Below the pieces are notes generated by a model, which had not been told where the DNA came from, ran no database searches, and saw nothing but the letters and a program-made list of their open reading frames with translations. This document shows positions 19,060 to 29,032 of a stretch of DNA of 33,937 nt, one piece after another. The position numbers and the translations under genes are program-made. Source of the stretch: Streptosporangiaceae bacterium (GTDB lineage Bacteria; Actinomycetota; Actinomycetes; Streptosporangiales; Streptosporangiaceae); NCBI GenBank assembly GCA_030038495.1, contig JASHOV010000302.1, positions 1 through 33,937 on the forward strand. The letters are read 5' to 3'. Numbering within the stretch: the first letter of the stretch is position 1; each line of letters begins with the position of its first letter.

Positions 19060-19854
19060 ATGAGCATCGTTCCGGTAGAGATGAGAATCGAACTGCTCGG
19101 GCCGCTGTCTGTGCGCGTCAACGATATGCCCGTCATGCCGGACGCTCCCAAACCACGGCAGGTCATCGCCCTTCTCGCCTTGAACGCCGGGCATGTAGTT
19201 ACGGTCGCCACGCTCATGGAGGAACTGTGGGGAGACCAGCCACCACGGAGTGCCCGGACTACCCTGCAGACCTACGTTCTTGATTGTCGGCGGCGGATCG
19301 CAGCCGCTATGGGTCTTCATCAGGATCCGAAGCGGGTCCTGATAAGACGGCATGACGGCTACCTGCTTGGCTCGGTGGCCGATCACAACGATGTCCGCGA
19401 ATTCGAGCGGCTGGCCCGGGCGGGCCGCACAGCCGTCGAGAGCGACGATCACCGGCTGGCCGCCGAGCTCATGGGCCGCGCTCTCGGGCTGTGGCGCGGC
19501 CCAGCCCTGGTGGATGTGCGCAAAGGCAGGGTACTGGAGCTCGAGGCCATAGCGCTCGAGGAGACCCGCCTCGCGGTGCTCTCCCGGCGCATCGAGTCTG
19601 ACCTAGCCCTCGGCCGGCATGCGGACGTCCTCGGCGAGCTGATGGCGCTAGCGGCCCGGCATCCGCTCAATGAGGCGCTGTCCGCGCAGCTGATAATGGC
19701 GCTTTACCGGACTGGCAACACCGCGCGCGCGCTGCAGGCCTTCGGTCGGCTGCGCAGCACTCTCGTCGACGAACTTGGCATCGAGCCGTCTGCTCAATTG
19801 CAGCGGCTACAGCAGGCGGTCCTGTCACGGGATCCGTCACTCGACGCGGCGTAA
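19060..19854 (+). CDS. SARP-family transcriptional activator (winged helix + BTAD)
   Basis: MRIELLGPLSVRVNDMPVMPDAPKPRQVIALLALNAGHVVTVATLMEELWGDQPPRSARTTLQTYVLDCRRRI...; BTAD region GRHADVLGELMALAARHPLNEALSAQLIMALYRTGNTARALQAFGRLRSTLVDELGIEPSAQLQRLQQAVL. GGAGG upstream of ATG 19060. Confidence 0.95.
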   Translation: MSIVPVEMRIELLGPLSVRVNDMPVMPDAPKPRQVIALLALNAGHVVTVATLMEELWGDQPPRSARTTLQTYVLDCRRRIAAAMGLHQDPKRVLIRRHDGYLLGSVADHNDVREFERLARAGRTAVESDDHRLAAELMGRALGLWRGPALVDVRKGRVLELEAIALEETRLAVLSRRIESDLALGRHADVLGELMALAARHPLNEALSAQLIMALYRTGNTARALQAFGRLRSTLVDELGIEPSAQLQRLQQAVLSRDPSLDAA

Positions 19855-19910
19855 GCGGTGGCGCTGGCCTAATCCGGTCGCGCCGGCATCTTTACCAAAC
19901 GGAGACCTGG

Positions 19911-20671
19911 TGAGCACAGTGTCATCCTTGCCCGGTAATCGGGATTTCATGAATCCTGTGCCTGTGGCATATGAGATAGGAAGTTTTTGCCGGATGAGAG
20001 GAGCTTGTCCAGCGACGAAGATGCGAGCAGCTACCCGCGAGGGGCCGCTCGGGGAACGCAACTTAGTTAAGGTCCTGCTGGCCGAGCATGTCCCGTTGAT
20101 TCGCGGCGCTCTCGCTGCGCTGATAGAACAGCAGCCTGACCTCACGGTCGTAGCCGAGGTCGATCATTCTGACAAGATCCTCGAACTCGCCCTGCGGCAC
20201 CGGCCAGATGTCGCAATCATTGACACCGACCGGCCGGGCTACTTCGGAGTTTCGACTGCCACCCAGCTATGCGGGCAGCTTCCGTCTTGCCGGACGCTAA
20301 TCCTGACTAGCATCGGCCGTCCGGGCATGCTGCGCGGAATTCTGGCCGGCGCGGTAAGCGGGTTCATCCTCAAGGACGCGCCGTCTAGCCAGCTCGTCAC
20401 CGCGATCCGCCACGCCGCATCCGGCCGCCGGATGATAGGTCCGGAACTTGCCGCGGCGACCTGGGGCAACGATGGCCTGCCGCTTTCTCAACGTGAGCAT
20501 GCGGTGCTGCGCCTGGCCGGAGATGGCGCCGAACCAGCCGAGATCGCCGCTGCCCTCGACCTGTCCATTGGAACCGTCCGCAATTACCTGACCACCATCG
20601 TGGCCAAATTGCACGCGCGTAACCGAGTTGACGCGGTACGGAAGGCCTACGACGCCGGATGGCTGCCTTGA
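19911..20671 (+). CDS. NarL/LuxR-type orphan response regulator
   Basis: GGAG then GTG at 19911; receiver VKVLLAEHVPLIRGALAALI...DVAIIDTDRPG...LILTSIG...GFILKDAP; HTH LSQREHAVLRLAGDGAEPAEIAAALDLSIGTVRNYLTTIVAKLHARNRVDAV. Start uncertain (19911 or later Met). Confidence 0.88.
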
Positions 20672-22074
20672 ATCGGCCGGACCAGCATCTTCAGCCCGCC
20701 CCGGACACGTAGCGACAGCATCGCCTCCGGTCGGCCCTGCTGTCCTGGCGGAAGCTCGAGCCTGAATCTCCTCGCGACCATCGCCGCCACCAGGGTCGCC
20801 TCGAGCATTCCCAGGTGACTTCCGACGCAGACCCTCGGGCCTGCGCCAAACGGGATATACGCATAGCGATGCGCGGCGGCCGCGGCGCCGGTGGGCTCAA
20901 ACCGCTGCGGATCAAACCGCTGCGGGTCCGGCCAGAAGGCCGGATTCCTGTGCAGGGTGTACGGGGAGATCATCACATCGACGCCGGCCGGAACTCGGTA
21001 ACCGCCGACCTGATCGGCACGGAGGGCTCGCCGGGTAAGCGCCCACACCGGCGGATACAAGCGCATGGCTTCCTGGATGACCATGTTGGTGTACCGGAGG
21101 GCATGGAGATCCTCGAATTTCGGTGTCCGCTCGCCCAGCACTGCGAGCGCCTCCGCCCGCATTCTGTCCGCCACGTCCGGATGCCTGTCGATGAGGTACC
21201 AGGTCCACGACAGGGTGCTCGCAGTCGTCTCATGTCCGGCCAGCAGCAGGGTCAGCAGCTCGTCCTGCAGTCTCTTGCGCCTGAGGCTGGCATCGGACTC
21301 GTCGCGATAGGCGTCAACCAGCCGGGTGATGACATTGTCCTTGGCCGGCTGGCTCTCGTTCTCGCACGCGGCCACCAGGCTCGACGCTACATCTGCCAGT
21401 TGGGCCAGGCCGGCCCGGAAGCGCCGGTGCTTGCGCAGCGGCAGCCAGATCGGCACCATCTGCAGCGTTACCATCTCAAACATGGCCTGATCCTGCACGG
21501 CTTCGAATGCATCGCTCAGGTCCCCGAACCGGGCCAGGTCGGTGCCGAGCAGTCCTCGGCCAACGACACCGAGCGTCAGCCGCGTCATCTCCGCGACCAC
21601 GTCTACCGGATCGCGACCTGCGTGCGCCTCAAGCCGGCCGAGCAGAGTGTGCGCCTCGTCGACGATGAGGTCGGTCATCTCGGCGACGCGTTCGCGTCTG
21701 AACGCGGGCTGGATCGTGCGGCGCTGGCGCCGCCACAGCTCCCCCTCGCTGGTCAGCAGACCGTCTCCGATCGCTCGCCTCGCCTCGTGCAGGCCGATTC
21801 CCTTGTGATAATTGGCCGAGTTATCTGCCAGCACGTGCTTGGCGTGATCGGGGTGATTGAAGAAGTAGAGCGTCTTGGGGCCCATCCTGAAGCGGACCGC
21901 ATCGCCGAATTCGTCAGCGGCATCCGCCAGCAGGCTGATCCGGTCGAACCAGAGCTTTCGCATGAGGCCAGGGATCGCTCGCATGGGCGTACCCGGCGGA
22001 ACCCGGCCAGCGTCGCGACCGGCCGGGACAACAGGCGGCGGTACCGGTGCACTCGCGGTCTCGCTGGAAGTCAT
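20647..22074 (-). CDS. Cytochrome P450 (long bacterial type; enediyne E7-like by position)
   Basis: AGHETTAST I-helix, YIPFGAGPRVCVGSHLGMLEA heme loop. Start at MTSSETASAP (22074) rather than 22407. Confidence 0.92.
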   Translation of the reverse strand: MTSSETASAPVPPPVVPAGRDAGRVPPGTPMRAIPGLMRKLWFDRISLLADAADEFGDAVRFRMGPKTLYFFNHPDHAKHVLADNSANYHKGIGLHEARRAIGDGLLTSEGELWRRQRRTIQPAFRRERVAEMTDLIVDEAHTLLGRLEAHAGRDPVDVVAEMTRLTLGVVGRGLLGTDLARFGDLSDAFEAVQDQAMFEMVTLQMVPIWLPLRKHRRFRAGLAQLADVASSLVAACENESQPAKDNVITRLVDAYRDESDASLRRKRLQDELLTLLLAGHETTASTLSWTWYLIDRHPDVADRMRAEALAVLGERTPKFEDLHALRYTNMVIQEAMRLYPPVWALTRRALRADQVGGYRVPAGVDVMISPYTLHRNPAFWPDPQRFDPQRFEPTGAAAAAHRYAYIPFGAGPRVCVGSHLGMLEATLVAAMVARRFRLELPPGQQGRPEAMLSLRVRGGLKMLVRPIQGSHPAS

Positions 22075-22108
22075 GGCATCTCCGTCGGGAAGTCGCTTGG
22101 CGCCGGGT

Positions 22109-22666
22109 TCAACAGTTAGCAAGCGCAGAGGTATGGAAACCGCCGCCGAGGAACAGCAGAGCGTCGCGGGCAATACCGTGCTCGCCTGCCAGCACGGAGC
22201 CCACGAAGATCGAGTGATCGCCGCCTTCGTGGGCGGCGTGGAGTTCGCACTCCATCCAGGCGAGCGCACCGTGAATGATCGGCGAACCAGTATTCGGTCC
22301 GTGCGACCAGCCAACGATGTCGAATTCCTCGCGTCCGCGCGGCCTGGAATGGTCAGCGAAGTACCGGGCAACATACTCCTGGCGTCCAGATAGCACCGAG
22401 ACAGCAAATGACTGGTAGTTCAGGATGGTCTGATGGATCGCGGCCGACTTGCTGACGCAGACCAGCACCAGGGGTGGCGACAGCGATACGGAGGCAAATG
22501 CGTTCGCCGTCATGCCCTGCGGGACGTCGTGCCCGGCGGCCAGTACCGTTACCCCGGTCGCGAAGCGCCGAAGTATCTCGCGCAGCTGCTCGGGCGGCAC
22601 GGCTGCCGCGGGCCCCGGATCAGACTGTGCGACGATCGGTTGTGGCAGCCCGCTGACCGGGCTCAT
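22109..22666 (-). CDS. Flavin reductase-like (HpaC/E6-type) protein
   Basis: LRRFATGVTVLAAGHDVPQGMTANAFASVSLSPPLVLVCVSKSAAIHQTI... and FVGSVLAGEHGIARDALLFLGGGFH; ATGA overlap with upstream gene. Confidence 0.9.
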   Translation of the reverse strand: MSPVSGLPQPIVAQSDPGPAAAVPPEQLREILRRFATGVTVLAAGHDVPQGMTANAFASVSLSPPLVLVCVSKSAAIHQTILNYQSFAVSVLSGRQEYVARYFADHSRPRGREEFDIVGWSHGPNTGSPIIHGALAWMECELHAAHEGGDHSIFVGSVLAGEHGIARDALLFLGGGFHTSALANC

Positions 22667-23148
22667 GCCCGTCCCCCCGTGCCCGCCTTTAGCCGGCCAC
22701 TGGCGGTGTCGCGGTCGTGCGCGCGCGTGGTGTACCGGTCCAGCGCCCTGCGCAGTGACTCTGGCACACGAGCCGGACTCGTATTGCCATTCGGGCCGCG
22801 CATGCAGGCCACCCGCTGCCTGCCTCGGGCAACGAGTATTTCGGCGCCATCTATGACATGCACATAGTCGAACGCGAAGGCAATCTGGGTCTGGGTAAGC
22901 TCCTCCAGGCGCATCCTGATGGATATCTCATCGAATGCAGAGATCTCCGAGAGATACTCGCACTCGGACTTGAGCGTGAACATCTTGAGGTCGCCGCGCA
23001 GGTCATTGAGGACATCGGGTGCGAACTCTAGCAGGAACATTTCCCTGCACCGGCCCTGCCAGCGCAGATAGTTAACGTAGTAGACGTTGCCGACGAGGTT
23101 AGTTTCCTCGAAACTCACGATATGCCGGTACTCGTAGTACGGTTGCAC
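22663..23148 (-). CDS. E10: Enediyne hotdog-fold thioesterase (E10 / TEBC family)
   Basis: GTG start; YYEYRHIVSFEETNLVGNVYYVNYLRWQGRCREMFLLEFAPDVL and LTQTQIAFAFDYV match the enediyne TEBC family (CalE7/SgcE10/DynE7 type); directly downstream of PKSE. Confidence 0.92.
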   Translation of the reverse strand: MQPYYEYRHIVSFEETNLVGNVYYVNYLRWQGRCREMFLLEFAPDVLNDLRGDLKMFTLKSECEYLSEISAFDEISIRMRLEELTQTQIAFAFDYVHVIDGAEILVARGRQRVACMRGPNGNTSPARVPESLRRALDRYTTRAHDRDTASGRLKAGTGGRA

Positions 23149-23149
23149 G

Positions 23150-26100
23150 CTAGCTGCCGCCTTCCATCAAGATCGTGAGAACCACCGGAGCCAGTTCGTT
23201 GCGCAGGTAGGTCGGGAACGTGGCGATCCTCGTCTCGCCTGCCGCAAGCAGGACCCAGGCGTCGCGACGAGTTTCAGCGAGCGTGATAGGGGCCGTGTCC
23301 GACAGTCCGGCCCGGCCAAGGCACTCCGCAGCCCGCCACACGCGAGTGGCGGCGACCGACAGATCCTCACCGCGCTCGAGTCCGATCAGCTTGGCGAGCG
23401 TGAACTGATCCGGCGAGAGCAGACCCTCCCAGTCGGCAGGCACTCGATCCACCACGACGTGCACGTCGCACCCGAGGCGAGCCGGGTGCGCCACCGCGAA
23501 GGTCACTCCGGCATCGTGCGAAACGGCGATGCGCAGGTCATCTCTGTCCTGGACCCTGCCGTCGCGGTACCGGAGTGTGACGGGATGGCCGAGCATCCGG
23601 CCGACCGCCAGCGCCGTCCGACGGCGGTTGGCATCGCGGCCCTTCTCGTCGTCATCAGGCTCCACCGCGCACCGCGGGGATTCAGGCATCACTTCGGCTA
23701 GCTGACGTTCCAGGTAAGGACCGAGAAGCGCAGGTGGCCAGGGGCCGCTCCCGTCCTGCTTGCGCACGGCCTGCAGGCGCAGGCCCTCCCACCGCTCTAC
23801 CAGCCGTCCGTCCTCCTCCCTGACGTCGAGGTCGTAGGTATAGCTGTCGCCATCGCGAACGCGCTCTCTCGCGCTGAGTACAACGACCTCGGCCCCCGGG
23901 CGCGGCGTTCCCAGGTAGATGCGGTCAGCTCCAGTAGGCAGCAAGGTGGCGTTCGGAACGCAGCACTGAATGCCGTGCATGAAGGCGTCCCTGGCGCCCG
24001 GATCACCGAGCAGCAGTTCCGCGGGCAGGAACGAGCCGAACCAGCTGCCGGCGTCCTCGACGGGATTCGCCGAGATGGCCACGTCACACGACTTCGCCGC
24101 GAGGCTGCGGTATTCACGCACGCGCTGGAACCGCCGGCCCTGGAACAGGATGTCACCGTAGAGATCCCGGCCCGGGTCCAGCCGTACCGCGGGCAACTCC
24201 GCGGACGCGGATTCCGGCGCTTCATCGGACGGCCCGGTCCGCGACCAGCACACGGTGGCGCGGAAATGATCGGCCTGGAAGCCCGTGTCACTGCAGCGGA
24301 TCGCGACATCGACGTCGCCACCGCGGTTAAGCGCGGCAATCCTGATCGTGACCGAGCCATTCGCGGGCACCACGATCGGGCGCAGGAACTCGGCTGCCGA
24401 GAGCACCGGCTGAGCGGCTGCTGGCTGGGAGGACACAGTCTCCCCTGGGGACACCCCAGACCCCGATGGCCCGAGCCCGCCGGCATTCGCCCCGACGAGG
24501 GCAGTGGCGGCCTGGACGATGGCTTCCATGCCCAGCACGGCCGGGAACAGCATTTCGCCGTCCAGGAGATGATCGGTCAGGTACGGATCGCTATCCGCGG
24601 ACAGCTCGACATCGGCTACCAGCTCGATGCCCGGGTAGTAGACGCGCGGCCGGTCGATGAACCTGGTGAGCGGAAGCTCGCGCGGTTCCAGCGCTATCGT
24701 CGGCAGGTTCCCGGCGCGACCCATGATCACCAGCGCGGTAGGCAGGTCGGGCCGCGCCATCAGCTCGCACAGCGCCGAGATGCCGGCCTCGAGCCCGATC
24801 GGGCTGATTCCCTCCCGCGTGAGCGACTCGAGCACGCCCAGGCGCTCCCCCATTCCGGCTCCGGCCCACACCGACCACTCGAGCGCCATGGCCCGGCACT
24901 GCGGGTGCGCCCGCTGGAATTTGCAGGTCAGATCCGTGAGCCAGTCATTGGCGGTCGCGTAGTCGGCCTGACCGCGCAGGCCCGCGCGGCCGATGATGCT
25001 ACCGAACGTGATGAGCACACGAAGCGCCTCTGCGTCGACCGCAGCCAGAACCACTTCCAGGCCCGTGATCTTCGGCCCGAGCGTCTGCAGGAAGGCCGCC
25101 TCGTCCAGCTGGGATAGCGCCACCGGCTCGTTCCGGCCGGCCCCGTGCAGCACCGCGGTCACGGGACCGAACTGGGTTGTTACTCGCCGCACCGCCGCCT
25201 TGACCTCATGCGGCGAGGTCACGTCCGCGCGGACGTAGCAGTGCCGTACGCCGGCGTACTTAAACCGCCGAAGGTTGGCGGCCAGATCGGCGTCCGAGGC
25301 GGGGTCGGACCGGCCGAGCAGGCCAATCGCCGTGCCCGTGCGCTTGCCTAGCGCAAGGGCGCATTCTGCGGTGATGCCCTTCCCGCCTCCCGTAACGAGA
25401 AGGACGTCATTGGCGCCGATCGGCAGCTCGCTTGAACCGCTGCTGTCAGCGACCGGCCGCAGTACCGGCACTCGACGCGAACCGGCCGCGTCATAGTGGA
25501 CCTCGCTGAAGCCAGACGTCGCCGCGACATCGGCAACCACCCGGCCGACCGCCTCCGCAACCATTCCGGCGGGCATCTCGGCCGGCAACGGCATGGTGAC
25601 GATGCACGTGTCGATTGCCGGAGCTTCCAGATGGAGTGTCTTGGCCAGGCCCGCGGCACCAGCACCGTCCTGAACCACTGCGAAGCGGCAATCAGGCGTG
25701 GCCAGGGCGGCGCGCGCCGCGTCGAGCATGAGCCCCAGGTGCCGCTCGTTGTAGTCGGCTGGCAGGCACAGGAGCACGCCGTTCCCGAGCATCGCGACAT
25801 CCAGCGCGCGGTGCAAAGGTCCGGCAAGCGGGTGTCCTGGCGGGGCGAAGATCTGCCATTCCCCCGCTGCGGGTGGCGCCGCGCGGAGCTTCGCTACCTG
25901 AGGGATCAGCTCCGTCGTGAAGGCACCGACCCACGGCGCGATGCCGTCGGGCTGACCGTCCGAACCGTCGCTCAGCTCCCCGGTGCCCGCGTCGTCCAGC
26001 CACTGTGCGAGGTCCAGCAGGGTGGCCGTCGCGAGGTTTGCGGTATCAAGCGGCGCCGACACTCCGAGCTCTCGCGCCGCCTGGTTCAGAATCTGGCCGA

Positions 26101-29032
26101 CCGTGATCGAACTCACGTGCAGCTCGTCCAGGAGCCCTACGTCGGTGGCGACCGCGTCCAGCGGGAGCTCGGCCCGCTGGGCCGTCAGCTGCTGCAGCAA
26201 GCTCAGGGTGCTGGGCGCCCCGGCACCCGCCGCAGGACCGGTCGCGTGCGTCTCGTGCTGAGCCTGCTCGCTGAACCCGGTTCCCGCCTCCGTCTCGGCG
26301 ATGACGTCCGCAGGTGCCAGCTCACAGGGGCTCACAAGGAACCGGAACTTCCGGTCCGGCGGCAGCGGCCTGGTCAGCCGGTCGCAGAACAGCTGAGCGT
26401 GGCGCACCGGAGCCCCCAGCGCGTACGCCGCCGCGATCGCGGACAGCGCCCCGGTAAGAGAGCTGCTGTCGGTCTCCATGGCGACAGCAGGAACCGATAG
26501 TGCGACTTCCGATGCCAGGCCCGCCAGCACCCGACCCGGTCCGACCTCAAGCAGCAGGTCGAGGCCGCTCGCCATCCGGCTCAGCGCCCCGTCGAATCGA
26601 ACCGGTTCTAGCACCTGCCGGACCAGCAGATCCCGCACCTGCGTATCGGCCGGTAGCACGTCGCCTGTGACTGTCGAGAACACGCTGCCCGTCAGTGGCG
26701 CGAACTCCTGGTCGGCCAGATAGGCGTCGAGTCCGGCCGCCGCCGGCGCCACGGCCGGGGAGTGGAACGCGTGCGAGACGGCGACTCGCGTCGTCACCAG
26801 GCCCTGCTCGCCGGCCAGCTTGCATATCCGGTCCACCGCGTCCACGGGGCCCGATACCACTGTCTGCCGCGGCCCGTTGTAGCCCGCGATCACCACGGGC
26901 TCACCTTGCAGCAGCGGCTGCACTTCCTCGGGAGAAGTTGCGATGCTGGCCATCGCACCGCCGCCGACGCTGGCCTTGGCCATCACCTGCCCGCGGGCCG
27001 CAGCGAGGCGCAGCAGCGCAGCCTCATCCATGCCGCCTGCCCAGTGCAGGCTGGTCAGCTCGCCGAGGCTGTGGCCAACGGCGGCCGTGGCCTCGATGCC
27101 GAGCATCGACAGCACCCGCAGGCCGGCTACCGACCCGGCCACGATGCGCGGCTGAGCCGCTGCGGTGTCGGCCAGATCTCCGTTCGCCGACACGGTGAGT
27201 TTCCCGTACAGGTCGCGCGCCGACTCGAACCGGCGCGCGATCGCGCCGCCGGTCTTTCTGCCGGAGCCCTGACCAGGAAACAGGTAGCCGATGCGCGGGG
27301 GCAGCAAGCCGGCGCCGAGGAACACCCCTGTGTCAGCCTCGATGGCGCGGTCGGCGCCGCCGGCCAGCATTGCGCCCAGGCTGGTGAGGCGGCTCGCCGC
27401 CTCCTCAGGCGTAGCGGCGACAATGGCGGCGCGAACTGGGCGGTCTGCCAGTTCGCGCTCGAGCTCAGCGGCCAGGTCAGCCAGCTCCGCGAAGGCAAGC
27501 TTGGCGCACAGCTCCGCCAGCGCGGTGACGCGTTCCTTCAGTTCCTCAGCACTCGCGGCATCCAGCAGCAGGATCTCGCAGTCCTGCCGCGAGCTGACCA
27601 GCTGCAACGTGCGGGAGTCCAGCTGAGCCCGACGTGCGCCGCCACTGCCTTCCAGGACCACATGCGCGTTGATGCCGCCGAATCCCATCGCCGACACTCC
27701 GGCCCGCACAGGCTGATCGACCGGCCACAGCTCGGCCGCGACTGGCACCCTCAGGGCCGGATTCGGGCGCTCAAGCTCCGGATGCGGGTCAAAGTGACCG
27801 GTCGCCGGCGGGATCACCTGGTGGTGGACGGCCAGCGCCGCCTTGATCAGGCCGGCGACGCCGGCCGCCGCCTTGGTATGGCCGAAGTTTCCCTTGATGG
27901 TGCTGATGGCCGCGGCCGGCGCGCTCGCGCACGCGTCCCTGCGGGCCTGGCTCAGCGCGCGCAGCTCGGTCTCGTCGCCTACTGCGGTGCCCGTTCCGTG
28001 CCCTTCCAGGTAGGAGACCGAGGAGATATCGAACCCCGCGACCTTGTACGCCCGCTCAACGGCCAGGCGGTGCCCGTCGGCCTCGGGCCGGGTTATGCCG
28101 CCCCGGCCATCGGAGGAGAAGCCCCACCCGGCTATGGTGGCGTAGCTGCGCAGGCCCTGGGCCTGCGCGTCTTCCTGCCGGACGAGCACCAGCATGCCGC
28201 ATCCCTCGCCCGGCCAGAATCCGTTGGAGCGCCGGTCGTAGACGCGCATCTCCGAGGTCGCCAGGGCTCCGGTCTTCGCAAACCCGATGACCTCGAACGG
28301 ATCGATGCTCAGGTCGACGCCACCCGCGAGCGCGGCATCCGCCTGACCCGACCGCAGTGCCGCGCAGGCCTGGGCCACCGCGAGCAGCGACGAGGAGCAG
28401 GCTCCGTCGACGGTGAAGCCGCCGCCCTTGAGGTCAAACTGATTGCACACGCGACCCGCTATGGTGTTCGCCAGGCCGCCGGCGAGCGAGTCCTCGTCCA
28501 CCCCAGGGAACGGCAACTTGTACCGGGGCTCAAGGCTGCGCATGAAGTCAGAGACCGCCGTGTCGTCCCAGCCGTGGTCATGCAGAGCGGAGCTGACCAC
28601 TCTCCGCACATAGGGCCAGCGCAGCCGCATCAGGTTTGCCCGGGTGAATTCGCCGGTCAGCGTGTTGCCGATGATTACGGCCGTGTTCCGTCTCGGTAAC
28701 CCCTCCCCGGCCGGGAAGCCGGCGTCTTCGAGTGCCCTCGATGCCGTGTCGAGCGCCAGCCAGTGAGTCAGGTCCGTGACCCGGTAGGTGCTGCCGGCCA
28801 CCCGGAACGCCACCCGATCGAACTCGAAGCCCTCGATGACGGCTGCCTTCGTCGAGTAGAAGCGGTCGGGTGCAGCCGGGTCGGGCGACCAGTAGTCCGC
28901 CAGGCGCATTCGCTCGTCCGGGAGGCGCCGGAAGGCACGCCGGCCGGCGAGCACGTTGTCCCACAGCTGATCCGGGTCGTTGGCGTCCGGGTATCGGCAG
29001 GCAATGCCGACAATGGCGATACGTCCGCTCAT
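23150..29032 (-). CDS. pksE: Enediyne iterative type I PKS (PKSE), KS-AT-ACP-KR-DH-PPTase, about 1960 aa
   Basis: KS TVDGACSSSLLAVA (Cys codon 28397-28399), AT GHSLGELTSLHW (Ser 27068-27070), ACP LLDELHVSSITVGQIL (Ser about 26108-26110), KR LLVTGGGKGITAECALALG, DH PYLTDHLLDGEMLFPAVLGMEA, C-terminal PPTase-like GCDVHVVVD...WRAAECLG. Start MSGRIAIVGIACRYPDA; the track ORF start at 29536 is spurious. Confidence 0.97.
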   Translation of the reverse strand: MSGRIAIVGIACRYPDANDPDQLWDNVLAGRRAFRRLPDERMRLADYWSPDPAAPDRFYSTKAAVIEGFEFDRVAFRVAGSTYRVTDLTHWLALDTASRALEDAGFPAGEGLPRRNTAVIIGNTLTGEFTRANLMRLRWPYVRRVVSSALHDHGWDDTAVSDFMRSLEPRYKLPFPGVDEDSLAGGLANTIAGRVCNQFDLKGGGFTVDGACSSSLLAVAQACAALRSGQADAALAGGVDLSIDPFEVIGFAKTGALATSEMRVYDRRSNGFWPGEGCGMLVLVRQEDAQAQGLRSYATIAGWGFSSDGRGGITRPEADGHRLAVERAYKVAGFDISSVSYLEGHGTGTAVGDETELRALSQARRDACASAPAAAISTIKGNFGHTKAAAGVAGLIKAALAVHHQVIPPATGHFDPHPELERPNPALRVPVAAELWPVDQPVRAGVSAMGFGGINAHVVLEGSGGARRAQLDSRTLQLVSSRQDCEILLLDAASAEELKERVTALAELCAKLAFAELADLAAELERELADRPVRAAIVAATPEEAASRLTSLGAMLAGGADRAIEADTGVFLGAGLLPPRIGYLFPGQGSGRKTGGAIARRFESARDLYGKLTVSANGDLADTAAAQPRIVAGSVAGLRVLSMLGIEATAAVGHSLGELTSLHWAGGMDEAALLRLAAARGQVMAKASVGGGAMASIATSPEEVQPLLQGEPVVIAGYNGPRQTVVSGPVDAVDRICKLAGEQGLVTTRVAVSHAFHSPAVAPAAAGLDAYLADQEFAPLTGSVFSTVTGDVLPADTQVRDLLVRQVLEPVRFDGALSRMASGLDLLLEVGPGRVLAGLASEVALSVPAVAMETDSSSLTGALSAIAAAYALGAPVRHAQLFCDRLTRPLPPDRKFRFLVSPCELAPADVIAETEAGTGFSEQAQHETHATGPAAGAGAPSTLSLLQQLTAQRAELPLDAVATDVGLLDELHVSSITVGQILNQAARELGVSAPLDTANLATATLLDLAQWLDDAGTGELSDGSDGQPDGIAPWVGAFTTELIPQVAKLRAAPPAAGEWQIFAPPGHPLAGPLHRALDVAMLGNGVLLCLPADYNERHLGLMLDAARAALATPDCRFAVVQDGAGAAGLAKTLHLEAPAIDTCIVTMPLPAEMPAGMVAEAVGRVVADVAATSGFSEVHYDAAGSRRVPVLRPVADSSGSSELPIGANDVLLVTGGGKGITAECALALGKRTGTAIGLLGRSDPASDADLAANLRRFKYAGVRHCYVRADVTSPHEVKAAVRRVTTQFGPVTAVLHGAGRNEPVALSQLDEAAFLQTLGPKITGLEVVLAAVDAEALRVLITFGSIIGRAGLRGQADYATANDWLTDLTCKFQRAHPQCRAMALEWSVWAGAGMGERLGVLESLTREGISPIGLEAGISALCELMARPDLPTALVIMGRAGNLPTIALEPRELPLTRFIDRPRVYYPGIELVADVELSADSDPYLTDHLLDGEMLFPAVLGMEAIVQAATALVGANAGGLGPSGSGVSPGETVSSQPAAAQPVLSAAEFLRPIVVPANGSVTIRIAALNRGGDVDVAIRCSDTGFQADHFRATVCWSRTGPSDEAPESASAELPAVRLDPGRDLYGDILFQGRRFQRVREYRSLAAKSCDVAISANPVEDAGSWFGSFLPAELLLGDPGARDAFMHGIQCCVPNATLLPTGADRIYLGTPRPGAEVVVLSARERVRDGDSYTYDLDVREEDGRLVERWEGLRLQAVRKQDGSGPWPPALLGPYLERQLAEVMPESPRCAVEPDDDEKGRDANRRRTALAVGRMLGHPVTLRYRDGRVQDRDDLRIAVSHDAGVTFAVAHPARLGCDVHVVVDRVPADWEGLLSPDQFTLAKLIGLERGEDLSVAATRVWRAAECLGRAGLSDTAPITLAETRRDAWVLLAAGETRIATFPTYLRNELAPVVLTILMEGGS

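Noticed and set aside
26762-28699. 645-aa plus-strand ORF opposite PKSE
   Set aside because: Antisense shadow of high-GC coding sequence; Arg/Gly/His-rich translation with no domain motifs, while the minus frame is unambiguous PKSE.
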